From Spirochaetota bacterium (GTDB lineage Bacteria > Spirochaetota > UBA4802 > JAFGJZ01): a stretch of DNA of 13,408 nucleotides. The position numbers and the translations under genes were made by a program. Below are positions 7,177 to 13,188 of the stretch, piece by piece. A model generated the notes under the pieces. The model had not been told where the DNA came from. It saw only the letters and a list, made by a program, of their open reading frames with translations, and did not search any database. The stretch spans positions 1-13,408 of the forward strand of contig JAEWVM010000075.1 of NCBI GenBank assembly GCA_023396615.1. The letters run 5' to 3'. How positions within the stretch are numbered: position 1 is the first letter of the stretch; each line of letters starts with the position of its first letter.

Positions 7177-7263
7177 ATATTTGAAAAATATATCTAAGAT
7201 TTGTTCGAAAAAAATTTGATTGACGAGTGTTCACATGTGAGCTAACTTACAAAAGCGAGCAAG
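7177..7263 (+). promoter_or_regulatory. Promoter with palindromic operator for the HigBA-type pair
   Basis: A -35 box TTGACG (7220-7225) is followed after 17 nt by a weak -10 box TAACTT (7243-7248). The spacer holds a perfect 10-bp palindrome, TCACATGTGA (7231-7240). A palindrome between the boxes is a typical target for the antitoxin (HigA-like HTH dimer), which represses its own operon in this family. Predicted transcription would begin near 7254, leaving almost no leader before the toxin frame. Upstream, ATATTT-GAA-AAATAT is a weak AT hairpin. Confidence 0.45.
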
Positions 7264-7605
7264 ATAATAAAATTTTATACGAAATCTGATGGAAAGTGTC
7301 CGGTATGTGAATTTCTTGATTTCTTGCCCGCCAATGTTGCTCAAAAAGTAACTTGGGTTTTGACAATTATTGAATCTTATGACAAGATTCCATCAACTTA
7401 TTTTAAGAAAATTGTTAATACTGAATTATGGGAATGCCGAATTCAATTTAGTTCTAACATATATCGATTATTCTGTTTTTTTGAAGGTAATTCCATAATA
7501 ATTCTTACTAATGGATTCATAAAAAAAACACAAAAAACTCCCAATAGTGAAATTGAAAAAGCTAAACAATACATGAAAGATTACATAAAAAGGAGTAAAT
7601 CATGA
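7264..7605 (+). CDS. higB: HigB/RelE-like toxin (Gp49 family), start codon apparently lost
   Basis: The frame encodes a phage Gp49-like/HigB toxin, an mRNA-cutting RelE-fold protein. Recognisable elements are KFYTKSDGKCPVCEFLD, LPANVAQKVTWVL, YFKKIVNTELWECRIQF, IYRLFCFF and ILTNGFIKKTQKTP. Homology clearly extends upstream of the first usable start, TTG at 7324, which would remove the first strand and helix and has no ribosome site. Between the in-frame stop at 7243-7245 and 7324 there is no ATG, GTG or TTG. The place where family members start holds two ATA codons (7264, 7267). The start given here is therefore the best homology limit, not a proven start: the gene uses ATA or has lost its start by a G-to-A change. 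It overlaps the antitoxin by 4 nt (ATGA). It may be a silenced toxin. Confidence 0.7.
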   Translation: MIKFYTKSDGKCPVCEFLDFLPANVAQKVTWVLTIIESYDKIPSTYFKKIVNTELWECRIQFSSNIYRLFCFFEGNSIIILTNGFIKKTQKTPNSEIEKAKQYMKDYIKRSKS

Positions 7606-7877
7606 GCGATCTTAAAAAATATGTTGAAAACCGTAAAAAAAAGGATAAAGCATTTGCTGAAGGGTATGATCAGGGATTTGAAGAATTTAAAATAGGTTTC
7701 ATGCTAAAAGAAGCGCGTGAGAAAAGCGGACTTACTCAAGAAGAATTAGCCAGAAAAATTAAAACTACGAAAAGTGCAATATCAAGAATTGAAAATCATT
7801 CTGAAGATATTAAATTATCAACACTTATAAAAGTAGCTAATTCATTAGGCCGTCAGCTTTCTGTGAAAATATTATGA
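7602..7877 (+). CDS. higA: HigA-like XRE-family antitoxin
   Basis: The 91-residue product has a lysine-rich N-terminus and a Cro/C1-type helix-turn-helix at residues 43-64 (GLTQEELARKI, SAISRIE), ending with the strand LSVKIL. It is the expected partner of the Gp49-type toxin directly upstream: it neutralises the toxin and, as a dimer, probably represses the operon at the palindrome TCACATGTGA (7231-7240). AGGAG (7591-7595) lies 6 nt before the ATG, inside the toxin gene, and the ATGA overlap indicates translational coupling. The order toxin-antitoxin is that of the higBA type. The frame is intact even though the toxin's start looks damaged. Confidence 0.85.
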   Translation: MSDLKKYVENRKKKDKAFAEGYDQGFEEFKIGFMLKEAREKSGLTQEELARKIKTTKSAISRIENHSEDIKLSTLIKVANSLGRQLSVKIL

Positions 7878-7882
7878 TAGTA

Positions 7883-7900
7883 AAACGCATTTAAGCGTTT
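7883..7900 (+). terminator. Hairpin after the HigBA-type pair
   Basis: AAACGC and GCGTTT form a perfect 6-bp stem with loop ATTTAA, 5 nt after the antitoxin stop. It is followed by TTT only through the stem itself, so intrinsic termination would be weak. The TTAAGCG string also appears, in either orientation, in the spacers at 1565, 2631 and 5005, so this may be a cassette-end element. Confidence 0.35.
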
Positions 7901-7968
7901 AAGGAATCCGGCAAATAATATTTTTTCAAACGTTTCATTTTCTGGCCGCTTATGCATTAGCTTAATAT

Positions 7969-8050
7969 TTCTGCGTCATTTCATGATTATCCTGTGATCA
8001 AAAGCAATTATAGGTCGGATAATTCGGGTCAACATGCTTTCGATTCGGCG
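7969..8050 (+). pseudogene. Relic of a second copy of the FG-GAP-like lipoprotein gene
   Basis: 7979-8029 reads FHDYPVIKSNYRSDNSG, matching FHDYPMIKSNYTSDNSG encoded at 6757-6807. Only about 10 of 51 bases differ, mostly at third codon positions. The match continues upstream across a 2-base deletion (FCV against FYV) and, weakly, downstream (QHAFDS against EAYDY). The preponderance of silent differences means the copy diverged as a working gene before being reduced to this fragment. No start codon or long frame remains. It sits between the HigBA-type and MazEF pairs. Confidence 0.65.
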
Positions 8051-8116
8051 CTAGTTGCAGTAAATTGGCTTGTATGTTTTCACAGCAATGCAGCGCTGGA
8101 AAAGCATTGCGATATG

Positions 8117-8145
8117 TTGACTTTTCTCTTGACAATAATTATATT
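8117..8145 (+). promoter_or_regulatory. Promoter of the mazEF-type operon
   Basis: TTGACT (8117-8122) and TATATT (8140-8145), with a 17-nt spacer, are each five of six matches to sigma-70 boxes. This is the best promoter in the window. A second TTGACA (8129-8134) with TATAAC (8149-8154) overlaps it, but its 14-nt spacing is poor. An inverted repeat GCAATGC/GCATTGC lies just upstream (about 8085-8111). MazE-type repressors commonly act on such overlapping sites, so autoregulation is likely. Confidence 0.55.
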
Positions 8146-8176
8146 TAATATAACTAAAAGTGAAAGAGGAATATTT

Positions 8177-8410
8177 ATGGAAATTGTTGTTAAAAAATGG
8201 GGAAATAGTCTCGGACTTGTTATTCCAAAAGTTATTGCAAAAGATTTTAATCTTAAAGACGGATCTTCTGTTGAAATTGAAAATAACGAAGGGAATATCG
8301 TTATTTCTCCTAAACGCATCAATCTGAAAGATATGATTTCCGGGATTAATAGTGAAAATATTCATGACGAAGCGGACTTTGGTCAAACCTCAGGAAAAGA
8401 AATATGGTAA
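8177..8410 (+). CDS. mazE: MazE/AbrB-type antitoxin
   Basis: The 77-residue protein begins with the AbrB/MazE swapped-hairpin DNA-binding fold: IVVKKWGNSLGLVIPK, then DGSSVEIENNEGNIVISPK. It continues with an acidic tail (INSENIHDEADFG) that in this family wraps around the toxin. ATG at 8177 has AAGAGGA (8164-8170) at 6-nt spacing. The same frame extends upstream to 7994, but that part covers the relic and the promoter and is not coding. It overlaps the toxin start by 7 nt, so the two are co-translated. It should repress the promoter at 8117-8145 together with the toxin. Confidence 0.88.
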   Translation: MEIVVKKWGNSLGLVIPKVIAKDFNLKDGSSVEIENNEGNIVISPKRINLKDMISGINSENIHDEADFGQTSGKEIW

Positions 8411-8739
8411 GAAAATATACTCCTGATAAAGGTGATCTTGTTTGGCTTAATTTTACTCCTCAATCAGGACATGAGCAAATGGGGAAGCGTCCGGCTCTTG
8501 TATTATCGCCGAAAGAGTATAATCTAAAAGTTGGATTAGCCGTTTTTTGTCCAGTCACTTCAAAAGAAAAAGGATATCCTTTTGAGGTTAAAATTATCAC
8601 TAAAAAAATTTCCGGTGTTGTTCTATCCGATCAGGTTAAAAGTCTTGATTGGATATCAAGAAATGCTGAATTTATTGCTAGAATAACAAGCAAAGAACTT
8701 GAAGAAGTTCTTGATAAATTAAAAGTTCTTATTTTTTAA
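8404..8739 (+). CDS. mazF: MazF/PemK-family mRNA interferase toxin
   Basis: The 111-residue toxin has the complete PemK/MazF pattern: GDLVWLNFTPQSGHEQMGKRPALVLSP expressed in segments as the first strands with the conserved Arg of KRPALVL; CPVTSKEKGYPFEV, the catalytic Thr-Ser segment; and LSDQVKSLDW with the C-terminal helix. Length is normal for the family. It should cut single-stranded RNA at a short sequence that cannot be deduced here. It is translated by coupling from within mazE. Both genes look intact, unlike the HigB-type toxin upstream. Confidence 0.9.
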   Translation: MVRKYTPDKGDLVWLNFTPQSGHEQMGKRPALVLSPKEYNLKVGLAVFCPVTSKEKGYPFEVKIITKKISGVVLSDQVKSLDWISRNAEFIARITSKELEEVLDKLKVLIF

Positions 8740-8870
8740 ATACAGATAAAATAAGTGATGGCGTGGTAGTTCAGATTTCGCACAAGAAAATAACTGTTAG
8801 CACAAATGCCGCCTTTCCGTAAATTCCTGATGAGGAGGTATCCCGTCATATATTAAAACAAACAAAATCA

Positions 8871-8900
8871 TTGACATCCTGAAAACTCTTCACGGAAGAT
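8871..8900 (+). promoter_or_regulatory. Weak putative promoter
   Basis: A perfect TTGACA (8871-8876) is followed after 18 nt by GAAGAT (8895-8900), a poor -10 box. It lies 33 nt before the gene at 8933, a sensible place. The rest of 8740-8932 shows no gene; a short frame with PDEEVSRHIL near 8833 is discussed among the rejected items. Confidence 0.3.
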
Positions 8901-8932
8901 AACTTCTGAGGCATATAAGGATTTAATATTGC

Positions 8933-9406
8933 ATGAAAGGAAAAATATCATTCTACTTAACTCTGTTTGTGATTGGTTTGCTGACTTCAGCGGCTATGAC
9001 CTTTTATGAATTTTTTAAACAGTATCTAATACCTGACATCAGCATCTGGAATTCTCACATAATTACAATTGTCTTCAGCACAATACTTGCACTAATAGTT
9101 TCTTTCTTTGTCCTTAAACGTGAAAATAAAATTAAAAGTACTATCAATCAAAAAAATCAAGAATTGGAAAAAGCTAAAAGAGATTTAGTAGAAAATATAA
9201 ACCGGCTTGAAGAAGCCTCCCGGAATATAAAAATATTAAGCGGTTTGATTCCTATATGTTCTTCATGTAAAAAGATAAGGGATGATGCCGGATATTGGCA
9301 TCAAATAGAGAAATTTATAAAGGAACATTCGGGTGCAGTTTTTAGTCATGGACTATGTCCCGCATGCGCCAAGGAACTATATCCTGAAATGAAACTGGAA
9401 GAATAG
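8933..9406 (+). CDS. Two-TM coiled-coil protein with C-terminal Cys/His motif
   Basis: In this protein of 157 residues, two membrane helices (about 5-25 and 43-61) flank a short exposed loop. A coiled coil (about 64-100) follows, then IPICSSCKKIRDDAGYW and FSHGLCPACAKELYPE. The paired CxxC (Cys109, Cys112 and Cys142, Cys145) with His132 and His139 suggest a metal site. This C-terminal motif is well known as an extension of PAS, GAF and receiver-domain signalling proteins in several phyla. Here the sensor, kinase and receiver domains are absent, so it looks like a minimal membrane-tethered version. The role is probably in signalling, but there is no direct evidence. The Shine-Dalgarno AAGGA (8917-8921) is 11 nt from the ATG, rather far. 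Confidence 0.7.
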   Translation: MKGKISFYLTLFVIGLLTSAAMTFYEFFKQYLIPDISIWNSHIITIVFSTILALIVSFFVLKRENKIKSTINQKNQELEKAKRDLVENINRLEEASRNIKILSGLIPICSSCKKIRDDAGYWHQIEKFIKEHSGAVFSHGLCPACAKELYPEMKLEE

Positions 9407-9572
9407 TTCTCTTTCTGTTTTGAAGAAAATGTATGAAAATAATTCATCAATGGATATTAACTGAAAAAGCGAATGCTTCACTTGATGTGAGCTAAAATCT
9501 CTGCTCCCCATAGTGACAAGAAAAGGCCATTATAAAAATCATGGCAGAATAATCATTTAAGGAGAAATACTA

Positions 9573-10046
9573 ATGAAAATTATCGGAAAAGAAACGATTC
9601 ATCCTTTCTTGTTCTATTCCGGAAAAACAGCGGGTTATATAATCTGGGTTCTTTATGTAACGGCTTTTTTTGAATTAACAAATATTAAGATGATATCGTT
9701 TAAATGGCTTGATTGCGTTTCATATTTTACATTTCTATTGGGTTTATTTTTTATAATTTTAAGCCTCATCAATCTTGGGAAATCAACAAGCTTGGGTTTG
9801 CCGGATGAAAAAACTGTTTTTGTTAACAAAGGATTATATAGATTCAGCAGAAATCCGATGTATGTCGGATTTAACCTGTTTACAATTTCTTCAGTATTAA
9901 TAAATGCAAATCCGTTTCTGCTGATATTTGCTGTATATTCAATAATGGTTTATCATTTTATTATTAGAGGAGAAGAGGCTTTTTTAGAGAAGAGATTCGC
10001 TGAAGATTATATCAATTATAAAAACAAAGTCAGAAGATATTTGTAA
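9573..10046 (+). CDS. Isoprenylcysteine carboxyl methyltransferase/PEMT-like membrane protein
   Basis: This 157-residue integral membrane protein has four or five hydrophobic segments. The C-terminal half carries the family signature GLYRFSRNPMYVG (residues 87-99, RNPMY at 93-97), then EEAFLEKRFAEDYINYKNKVRRYL with Glu134-Glu135. In ICMT and phospholipid N-methyltransferases these elements bind S-adenosylmethionine at the membrane surface. The acceptor in bacterial members is generally unknown; a lipid or a small hydrophobic molecule is likely. Length is typical for the bacterial family. AAGGAG (9559-9564) lies 8 nt before the ATG. It stands alone, with 166 bp before and 263 bp after it without other genes. 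Confidence 0.82.
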   Translation: MKIIGKETIHPFLFYSGKTAGYIIWVLYVTAFFELTNIKMISFKWLDCVSYFTFLLGLFFIILSLINLGKSTSLGLPDEKTVFVNKGLYRFSRNPMYVGFNLFTISSVLINANPFLLIFAVYSIMVYHFIIRGEEAFLEKRFAEDYINYKNKVRRYL

Positions 10047-10075
10047 AGTGTGTAAAAGCAGTATTTTTCTGGCTC

Positions 10076-10093
10076 ATTATTTTGAAAAATAAT
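10076..10093. terminator. AT-rich hairpin after the methyltransferase gene
   Basis: ATTATTTT (10076-10083) and AAAATAAT (10086-10093) are perfect inverted repeats and may form a 7-bp stem with a 4-nt loop. An outer AGCAG/CTGCT pair could extend it. The stem is AT-only, so it is at most a weak terminator. Nothing else is recognised in 10047-10309. Confidence 0.3.
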
Positions 10094-10309
10094 CTGCTGA
10101 GTATTAATTGCCGTTATCAGTTTTAATTCCATTGATATAATCAGTTTAAGTAGAAACGGGTGTTATCATTTTATGTGGACTTCCAGGTGAATAGTATCAC
10201 ATTGTTATTTTCTCATGTTTTGGTTAATACTTTACAGCAAGAGTTTGTTCTTTAAAAATAGATTTACCTCTGGGAACAGGTTATTGTTAAAAAGGGGAAA
10301 GGTCTGGTT

Positions 10310-11365
10310 ATGATAAAAAAATATTTATTTCTAATCGTAATTCTTGAATTGATATTGGCTTTCAACGGATATTCTAAAGAAAAAAAATATTTATGGATAA
10401 AAGCGGAAAGCGGTTTGAATTTAAGAGATAGTTCCAGTATATCTTCAAAATCCATAGTAATTATTCCATTTGGATCAAAAGTCGAGTATCTTTCAGATTC
10501 CGGTGTAAAAGATTCGATAGAAGGAATTGGCGGCAAGTGGATTGAAGTAAAGTGGAATGAATTTACAGGCCATGTGTTTAGCGGATTTACAGCCGATAAT
10601 GAAGATTTTAAAATAAATTATAGAGTTGCAGTAGCTGTTAAGGGATTGCCCATTATGAGTGCAGATAAGGAATACTATTCAAATAGAAAAATTCCGTTTG
10701 GAACTGTAGTTGAGTTTGTTAAAAACATCGATGATTCTGATGTCTCTATCTCTTGGGCGTTTGATAATTGTGATTTAGCATTAATTAAATATAAAGGTAA
10801 GTTCTGTAAGGTTAATAAAAATTTTCTCGATACAATCGGGTCAAATAAACATAGCTCGGATATTAAAAGAATAAAAGAAAAGTTGATCCAGTCGTTTAAA
10901 GCATATGCCATGATTGGACTTGATATATCGCACAGTTTTGACTCTAATGACTTCTCTGTATATCAATTAGGTAATTATTATCTGATAACAAGTTATTACT
11001 ATCATGGTCCCGGGGCAGAAGAAGTTGAAGGATTTTATAAATATCTGTTTCGGGAGAATAATGGCAGATTTGAATACATTGATATATATTCAACAGGAAG
11101 GTCATCCAGTAAATGTATTCTAACAGATTTGAATAATGATACTTTTCCTGATGCTATAGCATTTGGCGGATATAGTGTTAAGAAATATGTCAAAATATAT
11201 ATGGGTCAAAAAGACGGATCAATTCAGCTGATTTATGATTACGAAGTATCCGGTAATGAATATGATGATTTGAAAGAATTAAAAATAACAAGCTCAGAAG
11301 TTGAGATTATTTATAAGGGGCGAAAGTATCATTTTGATAAATCAAAGGGGATGATCGAAAAATAA
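10310..11365 (+). CDS. Secreted protein with two SH3-like modules and FG-GAP-like loop
   Basis: The 351-residue product has a signal peptide (YLFLIVILELILAFNGYS) and no lipobox. Module 1 (about 26-92), with SGLNLRDSSSISSKS, IIPFGSKVEYL and KWIEVKWNEFTGHVFSGF, is a clear SH3b domain. Module 2 (about 104-170), with VAVAVKGLPIMSAD, IPFGTVVEFVKN and ALIKYKGKFCKVNKNFL, is a degenerate second copy. The C-terminal half contains TDLNNDTFPDA, with Asp273, Asn275, Asp277 and Asp281 spaced as in an FG-GAP/VCBS calcium loop. So it joins domain types found separately in the proteins at 2773/5049 and 6109. AAAGG (10298-10302) lies 7 nt before ATG. An envelope binding protein is likely, with an unknown partner. 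Confidence 0.75.
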   Translation: MIKKYLFLIVILELILAFNGYSKEKKYLWIKAESGLNLRDSSSISSKSIVIIPFGSKVEYLSDSGVKDSIEGIGGKWIEVKWNEFTGHVFSGFTADNEDFKINYRVAVAVKGLPIMSADKEYYSNRKIPFGTVVEFVKNIDDSDVSISWAFDNCDLALIKYKGKFCKVNKNFLDTIGSNKHSSDIKRIKEKLIQSFKAYAMIGLDISHSFDSNDFSVYQLGNYYLITSYYYHGPGAEEVEGFYKYLFRENNGRFEYIDIYSTGRSSSKCILTDLNNDTFPDAIAFGGYSVKKYVKIYMGQKDGSIQLIYDYEVSGNEYDDLKELKITSSEVEIIYKGRKYHFDKSKGMIEK

Positions 11366-11550
11366 AATCCTGACTGAATTCGTAACGATGTCAGTAATAT
11401 TGATTTCGGATAAAAAAAGATAAAGATAAATTATGGCCATCCTTGCTGTGTGTTGGCTGTCAGATAAATACTAGCACAATACAGAGATGGCTTTCTGTCA
11501 ATATTCTCAATGTTCTTTAGCAAAAGATAAGTGATAAGAATAAAAAAACA
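11366..11550. other. Non-coding stretch with imperfect inverted repeat
   Basis: There is no credible gene on either strand. GCCATC (11436-11441) and GATGGC (11486-11491) are the ends of an imperfect, partly pairing palindrome of about 56 bp. The remainder is AT-rich without recognised signals. Confidence 0.4.
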
Positions 11551-11806
11551 AAATTTGCCGAAGGCAAATTTATCTCTGATCGGAGCGCAGGGTTCTGTCT
11601 GAGCCGAATCCGGTGAAAGCGGTTCGGCGAGTTCTGCGCGACAAAGAGCGGGTAGGGATTTCAAAAGGGACAGGGCTGGCGACTGAAGCCCTGTCCCTTT
11701 TGATGTTATTGCATGACACCATGCAGCTACCGGGTAAGGGCGTGGAACGCCCTTTGAAGTATTGCATGATCCATGCAAAAAAAGATTACAAAGACGAAGT
11801 CTTTGT
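11551..11806. repeat. Chain of seven hairpins (structured non-coding element)
   Basis: Seven stems follow one another: (1) 11551-11571, 9 bp, loop GAA; (2) 11585-11639, outer stem GCGCAG/CTGCGC with an inner 8-bp stem 11603-11610/11621-11628; (3) 11661-11703, 17 bp perfect, 9-nt loop; (4) 11710-11725, TGCATG/CATGCA; (5) 11736-11754, AAGGGCG/CGCCCTT; (6) 11762-11778, TTGCATG/CATGCAA; (7) 11788-11806, 8 bp, loop GAA. The middle is much richer in GC than its surroundings. It could be a structured RNA, a cluster of REP-like repeats or a non-autonomous mobile element. No reading frame here looks like a protein. Confidence 0.6.
11661..11703. terminator. Strong bidirectional terminator-like hairpin
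   Basis: The 17-bp perfect stem has arms beginning with AAAAGGG and ending with CCCTTTT around the loop GGCGACTGA. GC-rich stem plus A-run on one side and T-run on the other is the form of an intrinsic terminator working in both directions. It would separate the SH3 gene from the helicase. It is part of the hairpin chain, so termination may not be its main role. Confidence 0.5.
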
Positions 11807-11892
11807 TTGTATCCCGACACTCGGAAGTGTTGAATTCTTTAAAAAATTTCATTTTTAGTGATAAAAAAATAAAAAAATCCGTATTAATGGGT

Positions 11893-13188
11893 ATGCTGAA
11901 TAATGAACAAAAAAAAGCCGCGAAATTCACAGAAGGAATAAGCGTCGTTATCGCTGGTGCCGGAAGCGGTAAGACTAAAACTCTCGTTAAACGAATCGAA
12001 AACACTCTCAGAGACGGAAGTGTCAAACCGGAAGAGATTCTTATTCTGACATTTTCAAGAAAGGCCGCCGAAGAGATAAGAGAGCGCTCGGGCAGGGAAA
12101 TTGCTGATGCGCATAAAATTACAGCCGGGACTTTTCATTCATTATGCTACCGCCTTCTTTCAGAAAACCCCAAACTTCTTTTAGAAAATTTCGGAATCGG
12201 AAAGTTCAGCGTCATGAGTGAGGAAGACGAGGAGAAACTTCTTTCGGACATGGTTGCTTCTCGGATTGATAATTTCATGGGGCTTTCAAACAAAACGGTT
12301 TTCTATCTTCTGAAGAATCTGCACAGGCTGGATGATTCACGCAAAAAAACGCTGACTGATATAGGAATTACGAGAGAACTCGAAAGCGTAAGATCCGATT
12401 TCGAGCAGTATAAAAAAGAACATTCTCTTATGACCTTTTCTGATTTGATTTTCTGCGCGAATTCAATTCTTTCTAAAGATATAGCTTTCAGAGAAAAGAT
12501 GAGACAGCGGTTTAAATATATTTTTGTCGATGAGTTTCAGGATACTTCTGATGATAATTTTCTTCTTCTGAAAAATCTTATGCCGGATGATAAACCTAAT
12601 CTCTTCGCAGTCGGTGATGACTGGCAGTCCATATACGGTTTCCGCGACGCGAATATCGATTACATGATTCGTCCCCACAAATATTTCCGTTCGGTGTCGA
12701 AATATTTTCTGACTGTCAATTACCGTTCGCGCCGTGAGATTATCCGTATATCAGAGAGAGCCATAAAAAGAAACAAAAACAGAAGCAGAAAAAAAATCAA
12801 ATCGGCTTCAGGTAAAGGAGGCGAAATAGTTTTTAAGCAGTATGATTCATGGAGGGATGAAATAGAAATCATCAGGCAGATTCTATCTCAATCGATTGCA
12901 GGAACAAACTGTGTTTTATACAGAAACAATTATTATGGCGAGAGAATAAAAAAAGAAATCGGTGATTGCTGGGTTTCATTTTCAACGATTCATGGATCGA
13001 AAGGTCTTGAATATGATAATGTAATTCTATGCGGAGTTGAAGACGGAGTCTTTCCGTGCGCGTTCAATTCGCTTGAAGAAGAACGCAGACTCCTTTATGT
13101 CGCGCTGAGCCGTGCGAAGGAAAAGCTCTTTATTCTATATAAGAAAACCGAAAGCATAGAGCCTTTATTTATCCGTGAGATTACCTGA
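11893..13188 (+). CDS. Short UvrD/PcrA-like superfamily 1A helicase
   Basis: This ATP-dependent 3'-5' DNA helicase-type protein has only 431 residues. All core motifs are present: Q motif LNNEQKKAA; Walker A GAGSGKT (22-28); Ia LTFSRKAAEEI; Ib TFHSLCYRLL; Walker B VDEFQD (Asp213, Glu214); III VGDDWQSIYGFRDAN; IV LTVNYRS; V STIHGSKGLEYDNVIL; VI LLYVALSRAKEKL (Arg407). UvrD, PcrA and Rep have 650-720 residues. Here fewer than about 100 residues lie between motifs IV and V, so the 2B domain is essentially absent. The frame is open upstream to 11773, but that part lies in the hairpins; ATG at 11893 or 11887 fits the family start. No good ribosome site is seen. It is richer in GC than the cassette genes, probably resident chromosome. 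Repair or processing is likely, but the partner is unknown. Confidence 0.85.
   Translation: MLNNEQKKAAKFTEGISVVIAGAGSGKTKTLVKRIENTLRDGSVKPEEILILTFSRKAAEEIRERSGREIADAHKITAGTFHSLCYRLLSENPKLLLENFGIGKFSVMSEEDEEKLLSDMVASRIDNFMGLSNKTVFYLLKNLHRLDDSRKKTLTDIGITRELESVRSDFEQYKKEHSLMTFSDLIFCANSILSKDIAFREKMRQRFKYIFVDEFQDTSDDNFLLLKNLMPDDKPNLFAVGDDWQSIYGFRDANIDYMIRPHKYFRSVSKYFLTVNYRSRREIIRISERAIKRNKNRSRKKIKSASGKGGEIVFKQYDSWRDEIEIIRQILSQSIAGTNCVLYRNNYYGERIKKEIGDCWVSFSTIHGSKGLEYDNVILCGVEDGVFPCAFNSLEEERRLLYVALSRAKEKLFILYKKTESIEPLFIREIT

Noticed and set aside
7235..7240. ATG-TGA start-stop minimal frame inside the operator palindrome
   Set aside because: It is created by the palindrome itself and lies upstream of the predicted transcript start, so it would not be translated.
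7994..8176. N-terminal extension of the MazE-type antitoxin
   Set aside because: It covers the gene relic and the promoter. The AbrB fold, ribosome site and promoter position all place the start at 8177.
1..8740. CRISPR array or tRNA genes among the repeated spacers
   Set aside because: Repeats are few, diverged and separated by whole genes, without regular spacers; no cloverleaf with a CCA-end region was found.
8826..8882. Short frame with PDEEVSRHILKQ resembling PDEIVRQL of the protein at 6109
   Set aside because: The similarity is confined to about eight residues and the nucleotide alignment needs gaps, so chance cannot be excluded; too weak to call a second relic.
11613..11858. 81-codon + strand frame and a 129-codon - strand frame (11431-11820) over the hairpin region
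   Set aside because: Both run through the chain of perfect inverted repeats, have no ribosome site and no family resemblance. Frames on both strands are a by-product of palindromic GC-rich DNA.
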